Below, piece by piece: positions 6,205-13,849 of a DNA stretch of 14,377 bases (the first letter of the stretch is position 1; every line of letters begins with the position of its first letter). This stretch comes from Bacilli bacterium (GTDB lineage Bacteria; Bacillota_I; Bacilli_A; RF39; UBA660): assembly GCA_017888105.1 (NCBI GenBank), contig JAGHGS010000130.1, positions 1 through 14,377 of the forward strand, given 5' to 3'. Under the pieces are notes generated by a model. That model made no database searches. It saw only the letters and a program-made list of their open reading frames with translations, and was not told the DNA's origin. Position numbers and translations under genes: made by a program.

Positions 6205-6663
6205 ATGATATATGGCGAAAAACTAAAATATTTAAGAGAAGAAAAAGAATTAACCCAAAAAGACTTAGGAGATTTAATTGAAGTACATGCAGCAACCTAC
6301 AGTCAATTCGAAAGAGAATCAAGTATTATTCCCATAAAAAGACTCAACACTTACGCTAATTTTTTCAATGTATCAATTGATTACCTATTTAATTTTACAA
6401 ATATTAAACAATATAAAAACTCTAAAAAAGAACCTAATTTAGAATTATCAGGAGAAAGATTAAAAGAAGTAAGAAAAGAAAATAAAGTAACCCAAGTAAA
6501 ATTAGCCAATTTATTAAATACAACTCAATCAAACATTGTAGGTTATGAAAAAGGAAAGTTTATAATAGCAACTCCCTATCTATATACAATATGTAAAAAA
6601 TATAATATTTCTGCTGATTACTTACTCGGTAAAATAGATACTCCTAAATACCTAAATAAATAG
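6205..6663 (+). CDS. Tandem XRE-family (Cro/CI) helix-turn-helix regulator
   Basis: The product is 152 aa with two complete XRE-type HTH domains. Residues about 5-62 are KLKYLREEKELTQKDLGDLI...YSQFER...FNVSIDYLF. Residues about 84-142 are RLKEVRKENKVTQVKLANLL...SNIVGYEKG...YNISADYLLG. Each has the usual helix 2 TQ(K/V)xLxxLI/L, recognition helix and the xxSxDYLx end. There is no ligand or protease domain, so it is most likely a DNA-binding repressor or activator whose two domains may act like a covalent dimer. It is divergent from the surface protein gene, 193 bp between starts, so that promoter is its most likely target (inference). GGTGAT lies about 4 nt upstream of the ATG. It ends in its own terminator. 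Confidence 0.93.
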   Translation: MIYGEKLKYLREEKELTQKDLGDLIEVHAATYSQFERESSIIPIKRLNTYANFFNVSIDYLFNFTNIKQYKNSKKEPNLELSGERLKEVRKENKVTQVKLANLLNTTQSNIVGYEKGKFIIATPYLYTICKKYNISADYLLGKIDTPKYLNK

Positions 6664-6676
6664 GTATTTTTTTTAT
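6646..6676 (+). terminator. Intrinsic terminator of the tandem-XRE gene
   Basis: AAATACCTA (6646-6654) and TAGGTATTT (6661-6669) form a perfect 9-bp stem with a 6-nt loop, running into eight T. The stop codon TAG (6661-6663) is part of the second arm. Confidence 0.92.
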
Positions 6677-7020
6677 TTTCGACATAGAGGTCATAAAACA
6701 TCGAATTATGTCAAACGTTTTTTCTTGCTTTTTAAATGATTATACGTGATAATAAAGTCTTGAGCATTAGGAAGATGTCTACTAGTTTTTTCCAAACTAT
6801 AACTTATCTCCTTTACAGGGGGTGGTTGACATAGAGAGGAGTAAGCTAGTGAAACTAAAAGTAATTTTAGATTCAATTATAAGGCTTTTTAAGCCAAATA
6901 ATAAGACATCAACCATCTATATTGTTGTGAACAAAATAGAGGTTCATGTCTCTTCCAAAAGAAGTAGGCACTAGTTTTCCTAACGCTCTACTAAATTAAG
7001 TATAATCCATTTATATTAAA
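6677..7020. other. Unassigned intergenic region with repeats and short ORFs on both strands
   Basis: This stretch of about 340 bp has no recognised gene. GACATAGAG occurs twice (6681-6689, 6828-6836). ACTAGTTTTTTCCAAAC (6781-6797) and ACTAGTTTTCCTAAC (6970-6984) form an imperfect direct repeat bracketing a 41-codon plus-strand ORF. On the minus strand a frame from a TTG at 6876 to a TAA at 6706 reads 56 residues, ending ...SRHLPNAQDFIITYNHLK then SKKKRLT. It looks protein-like but has no visible ribosome binding site. The composition is less AT-extreme than other spacers here. It could be the remnant of a mobile element or gene, or a non-coding RNA locus; the sequence alone does not decide. 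Confidence 0.5.
6849..6974 (+). CDS. Candidate small protein, 41 aa, GTG start
   Basis: GGAG (6838-6841) precedes a GTG by 7 nt. The frame reads a basic 41-residue peptide with an amphipathic N-terminal part (VKLKVILDSIIRLFKPNN) and a second hydrophobic run (TIYIVVNKIEVHV). No homologue is recognised. An antisense frame overlaps it, so at most one of the two is likely real. No clear promoter was found. It may be a chance ORF. Confidence 0.22.
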   Translation: MKLKVILDSIIRLFKPNNKTSTIYIVVNKIEVHVSSKRSRH

Positions 7021-7027
7021 AATACAA

Positions 7028-7055
7028 TTGACATTTCATTGACAACAGATAAAAT
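7028..7055 (+). promoter_or_regulatory. Promoter of tmcAL
   Basis: TTGACA (7028-7033), a 16-nt spacer and TAAAAT (7050-7055), giving a leader of about 65 nt before the ATG at 7129. Confidence 0.65.
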
Positions 7056-7128
7056 GATAAAAAGAAAATTAATTTTATTAAATATTCAAAACACTATTTT
7101 TTTGATATACTTAAAAAGGTGATAATAA

Positions 7129-8244
7129 ATGGAAGCAGTAGGAATCATTTGTGAATATAATCCTCTTCATAATGGTCATCTTCATCATATTGAAGAGATT
7201 AGGAAATTATTTCCAGGAAAAACAATTATTTTAGTCCTAAATGGATACTTTCTCGAGCGTGGAGAAGTTAGTATATTATCGAAAGAAAACAAAACAAAAC
7301 TTGCTCTAATTTATGGAGTTGATTTAATTGTAGAACTACCCTTCATCTTTGGCTCTCAAAGCGCTGATATTTTTGCAGATGCTGCTATCAAGATATTAGG
7401 AATTTTAGGTTGTTCCTATTTAGTTTTTGGAAGCGAATCCAATGATATTAAAACATTAGAAAAAGTAGCAAAAACTCAAGATAGTCCCCAATATAACGAA
7501 AAAGTAAAAGAATTACTAGCAACTGGTATCAATTACCCAACTGCCCTTTCAAAAGCCTTAGATATCGATGTAAATGTCTTTAATCCTAATGATTTACTAG
7601 GAATTTCTTATATCAAAGCCATTTATAAAAATAAATTTAATATAAAACCTGTAACTATAAAAAGAACCAGTGATTATCATAGCTTAGAAGAAGAATCAAA
7701 CATCATTAGTGCTAGTAATATTCGCAATAAATTAAAACAAAAAGAAAGTATTACCAACTATGTACCAAGAAAAACAATAAAACTCATAGAAAATATTTCT
7801 CTAGAAGATCTTTTTCCATTTATCAAATATAAAATACTAACCGATATGGATCTAAGCAAATATTTAACAGTAGATGAAGGAATAGAAAACCGGTTAAAAG
7901 AAAAAATAATAGATGCTAAAAACTTAGAAGAATTTATTATGAACATTAAAACCAAAAGATACACTTATAACAAAATATCAAGAATGCTTGTTCATATTTT
8001 AATCGGACTTCCCAAAGAAATTAACAAATTAGCAAGTCTCGAATATATTAAAATATTAGGATTTAATAAAAAAGGAAGAGAATATTTACACAATTTAAAA
8101 GAAGATTTAGAAATATCTTTAATTCCAATACCCAATTCTTTACAATATAAATACGAACAAATTGCAGCCCAAGTTTATAGTTTAATTAGCAAAAACAAAA
8201 TATTAATTTATGAAAAAAGCAATAAACCAATTTTCTTTGAATAG
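7129..8244 (+). CDS. tmcAL: tRNA(Met) cytidine acetate ligase
   Basis: The 371-aa protein matches the TmcAL (formerly YlbM) family from its first residue: MEAVGIICEYNPLHNGHLHH carries the nucleotidyltransferase HxGH motif (H14-N-G-H17). The Rossmann-like core follows with LVLNGYFLERGE, VDLIVELPF, ADIFADAAI and FGSESND. SASNIRNKL is the second ATP-binding motif (ISxxxIR type). The rest is a helical C-terminal domain that contacts tRNA. The family activates acetate with ATP and acetylates C34 of elongator tRNA-Met (ac4C) in the cytoplasm, which helps discriminate AUG from AUA. Length is slightly below the usual 390-420 aa; no motif is missing. AAGGTGAT precedes the ATG by 5 nt. The gene converges on mutM and shares a terminator with it. 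Confidence 0.95.
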   Translation: MEAVGIICEYNPLHNGHLHHIEEIRKLFPGKTIILVLNGYFLERGEVSILSKENKTKLALIYGVDLIVELPFIFGSQSADIFADAAIKILGILGCSYLVFGSESNDIKTLEKVAKTQDSPQYNEKVKELLATGINYPTALSKALDIDVNVFNPNDLLGISYIKAIYKNKFNIKPVTIKRTSDYHSLEEESNIISASNIRNKLKQKESITNYVPRKTIKLIENISLEDLFPFIKYKILTDMDLSKYLTVDEGIENRLKEKIIDAKNLEEFIMNIKTKRYTYNKISRMLVHILIGLPKEINKLASLEYIKILGFNKKGREYLHNLKEDLEISLIPIPNSLQYKYEQIAAQVYSLISKNKILIYEKSNKPIFFE

Positions 8245-8261
8245 TTTATTGCTTTTATTTT
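8215..8261. terminator. Shared bidirectional terminator of tmcAL and mutM
   Basis: AAAAGCAATAAAC (8215-8227) pairs perfectly over 13 bp with GTTTATTGCTTTT (8244-8256). The A run on the left and T run on the right let it work on both strands. It overlaps the end of tmcAL and the mutM stop codon. Confidence 0.92.
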
Positions 8262-9073
8262 TGACACTTTGGACAATAATAAGTACTTCTTCCCCCTACT
8301 TTTATATTCTCTATTTTCGCACCACAAACAAAACATGACTCTCCATCTCGTTTATGTACTTTTAAATTCTGTTGAAAACGACCTGTAACACCCAAACTAG
8401 AAGTATAACTTCGAATCGTTGTTCCACCCATTTGAATAGCTTCTCTTATAATTTCACGAGCGCCTTCACAAATCTTTCCACATTCATCTTTCGTTAAACT
8501 TCCCGCCGGTTTTAAAGGATCAATTTTTGCATAGAATAATACTTCATTCGCATAAATATTTCCAAGGCCACTAATAATCGTTTGATCAAGTAAAGCTGTC
8601 TTAATAGGAATATGTTTACTTTTAAATTTTTGAAGCAAATATTCGGCTGTTAAGTTTTTATCGCCTGGCTCTAACCCTTGTTTTTGAATACATTCAGTTT
8701 GTTCTAAATCTTGTTTTAAAATTAAGTTCATACGTCCAAACTTACGTGTATCAGCATATCTTAAAGTCATATCATCATCAAACACAAAAATAACATGTTC
8801 ATGTTTTTCTTTTGCTTCTTCTCTATCCTTTATAAAATACTTACCTTCCATTCGAAGATGAGAAAGCAGATAATAAGTTTCTGTCTCAAAAATAAGCCAT
8901 TTCCCTCTTCTTTTAATATCAATAAATGATTCACCAATTAAATTTTTTTTAAAATCATTTATATTATTTTCAATCATTCGTTCATAATAAACTTCTACTT
9001 CTTTTATTTTTTTATGAAGAATACGTCTTTTTAATGTATTTCTTACTGTTTCAACTTCTGCAATTTCTGGCAT
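8255..9073 (-). CDS. mutM: Formamidopyrimidine-DNA glycosylase
   Basis: The 272-aa protein is full length for MutM/Fpg. It starts M-P-E-I-A-E-V-E-T, giving the catalytic N-terminal Pro2 (after Met removal) and Glu3; the common PELPEVE is PEIAEVE here. RRGKWL supplies the conserved Lys58, HLRMEGKY the intercalating region, QTIISGLGNIYANEVLF the helix-two-turn-helix, and C247, C250, C267, C270 the zinc finger, with R262 in GGRSTYYC. It removes 8-oxoguanine and ring-opened purines and nicks the DNA. It follows polA by 8 bp (AGGTGG ribosome binding site), the usual polA-mutM operon of Bacilli. No coaE follows in this window; instead the gene converges on tmcAL. Confidence 0.97.
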   Translation of the reverse strand: MPEIAEVETVRNTLKRRILHKKIKEVEVYYERMIENNINDFKKNLIGESFIDIKRRGKWLIFETETYYLLSHLRMEGKYFIKDREEAKEKHEHVIFVFDDDMTLRYADTRKFGRMNLILKQDLEQTECIQKQGLEPGDKNLTAEYLLQKFKSKHIPIKTALLDQTIISGLGNIYANEVLFYAKIDPLKPAGSLTKDECGKICEGAREIIREAIQMGGTTIRSYTSSLGVTGRFQQNLKVHKRDGESCFVCGAKIENIKVGGRSTYYCPKCQK

Positions 9074-9081
9074 AATACCAC

Positions 9082-11658
9082 CTACTTAGCCTCATATAAA
9101 TCTTTTCCTTTAGCAATTCCAACCTTTAAAGGAACATCAAGCTTAATAACATTTTCCATAACATCTTTAACAATTTTTGTCACTTTTTCTTCTTCTTCTT
9201 TTAAAGTATCAATGACAAGTTCATCATGAATTTGTAAAACCATCTTACTCTTAATTCCTTGCTTCTTAAACTCATCAAATACAAGTACCATCGCTTTCTT
9301 AATAATATCCGCACTAGTCCCTTGAATTGGGGTATTAAGAGCAATTCTCTCTCCACTCATTCGAATCATATAATTACGATTATTAAGTTCTTCAATTTCT
9401 CTTTTACGATTAAATAAAGTACGTACAGAACCAGTTTCATAAGCTTCTTTAATGATATCATCCATATATTTTTTTACACCAGGATAAAGTTCATAATATT
9501 TATTAATAAAATTTTGAGCTTCTGTTCTGCTAATATTTAAATTCTCACCTAAACCAAAACCACTAATTCCATAAACAATTCCAAATATAACCGCTTTCGC
9601 AGTAGATCTCATAAGTTTCGTAACTTGACTCTCATCCACTCCATAAATATCCGCAGCAACTTTCGTATGAATATCCTGATTATTCCGGAATGCTTCAATC
9701 AATTCCTTCGATCCTGAAATATGAGCAAGAATACGTAATTCGATTTGAGAATAATCAATACTCAAAAATAAATCATTCGTTGGAAGAAATGCTCTTCTTA
9801 CCTTTCTTCCTTCTTCTCCTCGAATTGGTATATTTTGTAAATTTGGCTCTACACTAGAAAGTCTACCCGTTCTTGTTAAAGTTTGTTTAAAAATTGTATG
9901 AATTTTTCCATCTGGAAATTTAGCATTCTCTAAACTAGCCGTATAAGTCGAAATAATCTTACTATAATTTCGATATTCTAAAATAAGATCAATAATAGGA
10001 TGTTTCCCCCGAAGTTTTTGTAAAGTAGCTGCATCTGTTTTATATCCTGTCTGATTTTTTTTACCACTTTGAAGTCCTAATTTAACAAATAATACTTCAC
10101 CAAGTTGTTTTGGACTACCAATATTGAATTCTACTCCAGCCATACGATATATTTCTTGCGATAAAATATTTAATTTTGCTTCCGCTTCTTCTTTTATTTC
10201 ATCCAAAACCTTACTATCCACTTTTACTCCAAAATATTCCATATCAGCAAGTACCGAAATAAGAGGCATTTCAATATCTTTAAAAAGTTCATACATAGAT
10301 TCTGTTTTAAGTCCATTCACATATTCATCTCTTGTATCATAAATAAAACGCGATTTCAAAACAACATCCTTTTTTAACTTTTCAAAATCACTAAAATGAT
10401 TTTTCTTTGCATCCTCATAAAAAAGAACATTAATGCCTTCTGGATGCATAAGATAAGCAATATCATCTTTAGTAAATCCTTTTAACAAATAAGAGGCAAT
10501 CATTAAATCATAATTAATTGGTATAAGCTCCAATTGTTTTCTCATAAGAATAACATCAATTGCTTTCGCATGATAAGTATATACAATCTTTTCTTTTAAA
10601 ATTTTAGGTAAATCAACAATATATTTGGAATCTAAAAAATAATTATATTCTTTATCACTAAGACCAATCCCTAAAATTTCTCCTTTATGATAATTTTCAT
10701 GATCCATTTCGACAAATACACTAACTTCATCTCCAAGAACAAGCTTTGATAAATCATTTATTTCTAGAAAAGAAATATCATCTTTGACAACTTCTTTTCG
10801 ATCGAAATTTTTAAGTAGCGAATAAAATTCCAAAGATTCAAAAATATCTCCAAGTGATTGTTCATTAGCCCCTTTATAAATAATATCTTCAAATTCAATA
10901 TTTAGAGGTACTTCTTTATATATCGTGGCAATTTCTTTACTCATAAAAGCATTATCACGATCTAACACTAATTTCTCTTTTGTTTTTCCCTTAATTGAAT
11001 CAATATTTTCATAAATACCCTCTAAAGATCCATATTCTTGAAGTAATTTTAATGCCGTTTTCTCACCGATCCCTTTTACTCCAGGAATATTATCGGAAGA
11101 ATCTCCAGCAAGTGCTTTTAAATCAATAATTTTAATTGGATCAATTCCATAAGCCTCTTTAAACGTTTCTGTATTATATCTTATAAAACCAGTTTGCTTT
11201 AGTAGTTTTACATCAACATCCGAACTAATTAATTGCAACAAATCTTTATCACTAGATATAATCGTAGCATCATATTCTTGATCCAAATCAGCCATGCGAG
11301 CAAGCGTACCAATAATATCATCTGCTTCATATGGCTCTAATTCCAAGTATTTAATTCCCATAGCATCTAATATTTTCCTTGCAATTGGCATTTGCTGTAA
11401 CAATTCATTTGGTGTTGCTTGTCTACCTTCTTTATAAAAATCATATTTTTGTTTTCGAAAATTTTTCCCTATATCAAAAGCAACCGCAATATATTCTGGT
11501 TTCTCTTCGTTAATAATTTTATTAATCATTGTCGTAAAACCATATAAAGCATTTGTTGGAAATCCTTTACTATTACGCATAATATTACCTGTATAAGCAG
11601 TCGCATAGAAACTTCGAAACATTAAATTATTTCCATCAACCAAAATAACTTTCTTCAT
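9082..11658 (-). CDS. polA: DNA polymerase I
   Basis: The 858-aa start is the ATG at 11658 (MKKVILVDGNNLMFRS), with GAGGTG 5 nt upstream. A longer frame to 11721 runs through the promoter and is rejected. Residues 1 to about 290 form the 5'-3' flap nuclease (VDGNNLMF, YEADDIIGTLA, ISSDKDLLQL, GDSSDNIPGVKGIG). The middle domain (about 300-470) corresponds to the 3'-5' exonuclease but has VEMDHENYH where the DxE metal-binding pair should be, so proofreading is probably lost, as in Bacillus-type Pol I. The polymerase domain has motif A SIDYSQIELR, motif B RSTAKAVIFGIVYG and motif C QIHDELV. It fills gaps in repair and removes RNA primers. mutM follows in the same operon. Confidence 0.98.
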   Translation of the reverse strand: MKKVILVDGNNLMFRSFYATAYTGNIMRNSKGFPTNALYGFTTMINKIINEEKPEYIAVAFDIGKNFRKQKYDFYKEGRQATPNELLQQMPIARKILDAMGIKYLELEPYEADDIIGTLARMADLDQEYDATIISSDKDLLQLISSDVDVKLLKQTGFIRYNTETFKEAYGIDPIKIIDLKALAGDSSDNIPGVKGIGEKTALKLLQEYGSLEGIYENIDSIKGKTKEKLVLDRDNAFMSKEIATIYKEVPLNIEFEDIIYKGANEQSLGDIFESLEFYSLLKNFDRKEVVKDDISFLEINDLSKLVLGDEVSVFVEMDHENYHKGEILGIGLSDKEYNYFLDSKYIVDLPKILKEKIVYTYHAKAIDVILMRKQLELIPINYDLMIASYLLKGFTKDDIAYLMHPEGINVLFYEDAKKNHFSDFEKLKKDVVLKSRFIYDTRDEYVNGLKTESMYELFKDIEMPLISVLADMEYFGVKVDSKVLDEIKEEAEAKLNILSQEIYRMAGVEFNIGSPKQLGEVLFVKLGLQSGKKNQTGYKTDAATLQKLRGKHPIIDLILEYRNYSKIISTYTASLENAKFPDGKIHTIFKQTLTRTGRLSSVEPNLQNIPIRGEEGRKVRRAFLPTNDLFLSIDYSQIELRILAHISGSKELIEAFRNNQDIHTKVAADIYGVDESQVTKLMRSTAKAVIFGIVYGISGFGLGENLNISRTEAQNFINKYYELYPGVKKYMDDIIKEAYETGSVRTLFNRKREIEELNNRNYMIRMSGERIALNTPIQGTSADIIKKAMVLVFDEFKKQGIKSKMVLQIHDELVIDTLKEEEEKVTKIVKDVMENVIKLDVPLKVGIAKGKDLYEAK

Positions 11659-11682
11659 ATATTCACCTCTACTACTAAAAAA

Positions 11683-11691
11683 ATTATAACA
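11683..11691 (-). promoter_or_regulatory. Extended -10 promoter of polA-mutM
   Basis: TGTTATAAT on the minus strand is a perfect -10 with the extended TGn motif. The -35 region is a poor T-run. It sits 25 nt before the ATG at 11658. Confidence 0.65.
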
Positions 11692-11700
11692 TATTTTATC

Positions 11701-11740
11701 AAAAGAAAAAAGGAATAACACATATCCCTCTTATTTCCTT
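11701..11740 (-). terminator. Intrinsic terminator of the kinase-fold gene
   Basis: On the minus strand AAGGAAATAA (11740-11731) pairs with TTATTCCTT (11718-11710) with one bulge, followed by a T-rich run. The stop codon (11733-11731) is within the first arm. Confidence 0.75.
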
Positions 11741-12507
11741 AAACAAAGAATTTGATCTTGAACAACAATATCTCTTTCATATTTTAAATTATTTTTCAAA
11801 ACACAAAGATCCCGCAATTCCTTTGCTTCCCTTAAATAAGTAATTTTAAATCCAATCATTTCTGATAAAACATTTCGAAATTCTGCAATAAATTCTAAAA
11901 TTGACATACCATAGCATTGATTTTCATACATCATACCTAATTTAGGATGACTCCGAACAATATCTAAAAATAAACCATCTACTAAAAAATACATAATCTC
12001 TAAATTAAAAGCCCATAAATTATTTATCAACCGTTCTTGATAAGTTTTATTACTAAAACAATACTCCAAAGTATCAATAATATAAATACGATACCCCATT
12101 AAAATATTATACATCATATCATAACACAAAACCCCACTTTGAGACAGTAACTCAAAATCTTTTAAAGCAAGAGCAATCCGTTTCATAAATTGATCCAAAT
12201 TAACATTTAAAGGATTAAAATCACATAAATTTTTAGCATGTTTATAAACCGTAATATCTCCTATAACTTGATGATCGAACAAAATAACATCTTTTGGAAA
12301 AATAAAAGTAGAAGATTTAATATCTTTAAATTGTAATATTTCTTCCTTTCGATAGCTCCCTTCAAAATCACCATCAAAATAACTATGATAAAATTTGTAC
12401 ACTTTATGCGAATCCTTATCTTTATAACAAACTCCCTGAGATCCCTGACCTAAATACTTTAAAGAAAGAATAAAAGAATCCACATCACTTCTAGAATAAA
12501 ATACCAT
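11731..12507 (-). CDS. Protein-kinase-fold protein of unknown substrate
   Basis: The 258-aa product has kinase-fold marks. A glycine-rich loop YLGQGSQGVCY lies at residues 18-28. A lysine in KVYKFY (K38) would be the ATP-binding Lys. E55 or E56 may be the helix-C Glu, and there is a hinge-like segment ITVYKHAKN. The region YDMMYNIL (129-136) followed by IYIIDTLEY (141-149) takes the place of the HRDxxxxN loop and DFG. D130 is four residues before N134, not the usual five, and no HRD is present; D145 would be the metal-binding Asp. It may be an atypical kinase, a small-molecule phosphotransferase or a pseudokinase. It is cytoplasmic, with no membrane segment. AAGGGA precedes the ATG, and it has its own consensus promoter and terminator. 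Its position before polA is probably not functional. Confidence 0.7.
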   Translation of the reverse strand: MVFYSRSDVDSFILSLKYLGQGSQGVCYKDKDSHKVYKFYHSYFDGDFEGSYRKEEILQFKDIKSSTFIFPKDVILFDHQVIGDITVYKHAKNLCDFNPLNVNLDQFMKRIALALKDFELLSQSGVLCYDMMYNILMGYRIYIIDTLEYCFSNKTYQERLINNLWAFNLEIMYFLVDGLFLDIVRSHPKLGMMYENQCYGMSILEFIAEFRNVLSEMIGFKITYLREAKELRDLCVLKNNLKYERDIVVQDQILCLRK

Positions 12508-12530
12508 ATAATCCCTTCTTTAGGAAATAT

Positions 12531-12559
12531 ATAATAACACGACCACTTCACAGAGTCAA
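12531..12559 (-). promoter_or_regulatory. Promoter of the kinase-fold gene
   Basis: TTGACT (12559-12554), a 17-nt spacer ending in TGT and TATTAT (12536-12531) on the minus strand, so both the -35 and an extended -10 are present. Confidence 0.85.
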
Positions 12560-12573
12560 ATTTCATTTAAAAT

Positions 12574-12616
12574 CAAAAAAATTCACCTAACCAAAAACAT
12601 GTTAAATCAGGTGAAC
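12574..12616 (-). terminator. Intrinsic terminator of the AI-2E permease gene
   Basis: On the minus strand TTCACCT (12615-12609 side) pairs with AGGTGAA (12588-12582 side), with a further TTTAAC/GGTT pairing inside, followed by seven T. It lies just downstream of the permease stop codon. Confidence 0.85.
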
Positions 12617-12628
12617 TATATAAACTTA

Positions 12629-13771
12629 CTAAACGCTTTTCTTTTTTGCAATAATTTTCTTACTATCCTTTGCTTCTATTCGATAATTAACATCGGTAGC
12701 TAAAATACTATAGCAAATAGAAGCAACCGGAACACTCACAAGCATACCAACTACACCAGCTAAACTTGCTCCAATGGTAACAGCAACAAACACCCATATA
12801 CCCGGAAGCCCAACAGATTTACCAACCACTTTTGGATAAATAAGATTTCCTTCAAATTGTTGTAAAATAAGAATAAAGATAACAAATATTAATGCTTTAA
12901 GTGGACTAATCATAAAGATTAAGAATGCTCCAACAATAGTACCAATAAATGCTCCATAAACAGGTATAAGAGCCGTAACACCAATCAAAACAGATATCGT
13001 CGCTGCATATGGAATACCAAGTAAAAGCATACCAATAAAACATAATACACCAATAATAACAGCCTCTAAACACTGTCCAGAAACAAAACTAGCACAAATT
13101 CGGTTCGATAATTTAGCAATATCTCTTATTTTACTTACTTTGCCAACCGGAAGATATGCTCTTAAAACTTTATTTAATTGATATAATAATTTTTCTTTTT
13201 GAACTAACAAATAAATAGCAAATACAACCGCAACTACAAAATTAACAATCACACTAATCACATTAGTAGCTACTCCCAAAGTAATTTCTAATATTTGATC
13301 ACCATTATTTTTAATAAAATCAATGGCAACATCTCCAAAATTCTTCACTCCTTCTTCAATTTCTGCTACAATACTTGGATCAATATTAAATTTATCTAAT
13401 AGCATCTTTACATTTTCTTCATACATTGGCATATTATCTACAAATAACTCTACTGTATTTTTAAGTTGAGGAATAATAAGTAATAATAAAATAATAATAA
13501 AAGTAAAAATAAAAGCAAGAGATAAAATAAGACTAATACTTCTTTTACTTTTATTACTCATCTTAGATTTATTAAGTAATTTTTTCTCAATAAATTGAAT
13601 TAAAATATTAAGAACAAAAGCAATAACAATACCAATAATAAAAGGCATTAAAAGTTTAACCAAAAATCCTAAAAAATTCCATATTTCCTTAATATGAATA
13701 AAAGCAAATATTAATAAAACCGCAAATAAAACTATTTTTAATATTTCTTTTCGATTTTCTTTTGTTATCAT
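12629..13771 (-). CDS. AI-2E family transporter (UPF0118 permease)
   Basis: The start is the ATG at 13771 (MITKENRKEILKIVLFAVLL), with AGGTGG 5 nt upstream; a GTG at 13780 falls inside that site and is rejected. The 380-aa protein has about seven or eight membrane helices: two N-terminal ones (ILKIVLFAVLLIFAF, LLMPFIIGIVIAFVLNILI), one at SLILSLAFIFTFIIILLLLI, a soluble loop with helices (VDNMPMYEENVKMLLDKF), then VISVIVNFVVAVVFAIYLLV and a C-terminal bundle. The latter contains the family signatures GIPYAATISVLIGVTALIPVYGAFIG and VGKSVGLPGIWVFVAVTIG. Members include TqsA and various ion or metabolite exporters, so the substrate cannot be told from sequence. It is monocistronic with its own terminator. 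Confidence 0.93.
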   Translation of the reverse strand: MITKENRKEILKIVLFAVLLIFAFIHIKEIWNFLGFLVKLLMPFIIGIVIAFVLNILIQFIEKKLLNKSKMSNKSKRSISLILSLAFIFTFIIILLLLIIPQLKNTVELFVDNMPMYEENVKMLLDKFNIDPSIVAEIEEGVKNFGDVAIDFIKNNGDQILEITLGVATNVISVIVNFVVAVVFAIYLLVQKEKLLYQLNKVLRAYLPVGKVSKIRDIAKLSNRICASFVSGQCLEAVIIGVLCFIGMLLLGIPYAATISVLIGVTALIPVYGAFIGTIVGAFLIFMISPLKALIFVIFILILQQFEGNLIYPKVVGKSVGLPGIWVFVAVTIGASLAGVVGMLVSVPVASICYSILATDVNYRIEAKDSKKIIAKKKSV

Positions 13772-13788
13772 ATCAACCACCTATCACT

Positions 13789-13794
13789 ATTATA
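13789..13794 (-). promoter_or_regulatory. Likely -10 box of the AI-2E permease gene
   Basis: TATAAT on the minus strand, 17 nt before the ATG at 13771. The -35 position holds only TTTCTT, so the assignment is tentative. Confidence 0.35.
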
Positions 13795-13849
13795 ATATAA
13801 ACATAAGAAAAAAGAAATGATTAAAAGAAAATATTTTTCCCTTTAAAAA

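Noticed and set aside
6706..6876. 56-codon minus-strand frame as a gene
   Set aside because: Protein-like ending, but only a TTG start without ribosome binding site; described inside the spacer entry and not called as a gene.
10124..10342. Plus-strand ORF of 72 codons
   Set aside because: Antisense within polA, without start signals.
9082..11721. Longer polA frame with 21 extra N-terminal residues
   Set aside because: The extension covers the TATAAT promoter and the ribosome binding site; the conserved Pol I start MKKVILVDGNN has its own GAGGTG.
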